In this document: piece by piece, positions 63,305 to 64,000 of the stretch | Layout: each line of letters starts with the position of its first letter | Numbering within the stretch: position 1 is the stretch's first letter | Assembly: GCF_000975055.1 (NCBI RefSeq) | Contig: NZ_BBRB01000007.1 | Location: 1-64,000, forward strand | Direction: 5' to 3' | DNA length: 64,000 nt | DNA from: Demequina sediminicola | GTDB lineage: Bacteria; Actinomycetota; Actinomycetes; Actinomycetales; Demequinaceae | The notes under the pieces: generated by a model | Told to the model about the DNA's origin: nothing | The model's database searches: none | What the model saw: only the letters and a program-made list of their open reading frames with translations | Made by a program: the position numbers and the translations under genes

Positions 63305-64000
63305 TTAGTTGCCACGCGCTTCGGATGATGCCGCGGCTACCAGTTCCACGTCCCCCGGGTCACGGAGAGCTGCAAGCGCCCGCCTCTCAGCGCGCACGGA
63401 TGCTTGCCGCAGGGCTTCACGGTCGTCGGGAGCACAGTCAAGCGACATCAGGTGTTGTACGACTCTTTGGATGCGTAGCCCGATCTCGACCAGTCCGGCA
63501 CCGTCGCGTGCCGGTGGCCGCAATCCGTCTTCGATGAGGTCGTCCATCGTGGGCGAGTCCACATAGACGCGCGGGAAGCGCACCTCGTCGGTCGCATCCG
63601 CAGTAATCATGGCGGTCATCACGCGCTCCATTGCGTTGAGCGCCTCGACGGCTGTTCCCGGGTCATTTGTTGACGGCGAGAGCGCCCGCGAGGCGATCTC
63701 CGCGAGCGCCACGAACCCGAGCCGTGGGTCTTGCTCAAAAGTTCGGTGCGGCTCGATTCGAAATGTCGCGAGCAGTGTGTCCGAGTCGTCATCACCTGGG
63801 TCAGTCGCAGATTCAACGCACGCCAGCGTCGTCCCCTGCCCTACGGTCACGCCTGGCAGCACGCGAACGTGGACCCGAGCATCGGCTTGCTCCGCCCAAG
63901 CCTGCAGATCGGCGACGGCGATTCCAGTCACGCATCCGGCCGATGCTGCCCGTAGTCGCCAGACATGGTCCGGCACGTGGACGGGCGCGGCCCCGCCGAG
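63305..64000 (-). CDS. DUF2254 family membrane protein (N-terminus outside window)
   Basis: Only the C-terminal 231 residues are inside. They match the soluble part of DUF2254: 'GCVTGIAVADLQAWAEQA', 'RVLPGVTVGQGTTLACV', 'EQDPRLGFVALAEIASRALS', 'PSTNDPGTAVEALNAME'. The frame is open to the right edge, so the start and the usual N-terminal membrane helices lie outside. Function of the family is unknown. Confidence 0.85.
   Translation of the reverse strand, partial: LGGAAPVHVPDHVWRLRAASAGCVTGIAVADLQAWAEQADARVHVRVLPGVTVGQGTTLACVESATDPGDDDSDTLLATFRIEPHRTFEQDPRLGFVALAEIASRALSPSTNDPGTAVEALNAMERVMTAMITADATDEVRFPRVYVDSPTMDDLIEDGLRPPARDGAGLVEIGLRIQRVVQHLMSLDCAPDDREALRQASVRAERRALAALRDPGDVELVAAASSEARGN

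Overview
The window is high-GC chromosomal DNA with GTG and TTG starts, SigK-type sigma regulation, a DipZ-type CcdA-thioredoxin fusion and an IS481-family relic. Together these point to an actinobacterium, probably in the Micrococcales (a Demequina/Cellulomonas-like lineage is an inference from gene content). No tRNA, rRNA or CRISPR array was found.

Left part (1-22,120) is mostly housekeeping and envelope genes. A giant secreted repeat protein runs off the left edge. Diverging from it is a redox/sigma cluster: dipZ, two small Met/Asp/Glu-rich lipoproteins, a SigK-like ECF sigma factor and its RskA-like anti-sigma factor. This mirrors the mycobacterial SigK regulon, but the fasciclin lipoproteins MPT70/MPT83 are replaced by low-complexity lipoproteins. 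A hydrolase, small membrane proteins, a NYN-domain protein, sbcD-sbcC, an MFS transporter and a PIG-L deacetylase follow.

Middle part (22,121-58,794) is a defence island. A gene-poor 0.5-kb stretch with a candidate promoter precedes nine same-strand genes (22,635-47,113), most of them overlapping by 4 bp or nearly abutting. In order they are a SNF2 helicase, a UvrD-like helicase, a membrane protein with a catalytically empty Mrr-like domain, a second SNF2 helicase, a 1,520-aa Eco57I-like DNA methylase, a 2,125-aa DEAD-box/DUF1998 helicase with a nuclease-like tail, a UvrD helicase with a RelE-like N-terminus, an unknown helical protein and a GIY-YIG/DUF4357 nuclease. The core resembles class 1 DISARM and Druantia in part but matches neither as I know them; it is the best candidate for an undescribed system. 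Next comes an NAD/ADP-ribose module: an ADP-ribosylglycohydrolase-phosphatase fusion, an unknown protein, an FRG protein and a divergent NrtR regulator with a clear palindromic operator. An internally deleted IS481 relic sits exactly on the stop codons of nrtR and of the next, convergent operon. That operon (DUF6361, double-HxK PLD nuclease, large SNF2-like helicase) looks like an Azaca-type system. The island ends with a CBS-HEPN gene broken by one in-frame TGA.

Right part (58,795-64,000) returns to ordinary genes: a DUF429 protein overlapping a NERD-domain protein, an exported protein, an MDR oxidoreductase, two small membrane proteins and the C-terminal part of a DUF2254 membrane protein that runs off the right edge.
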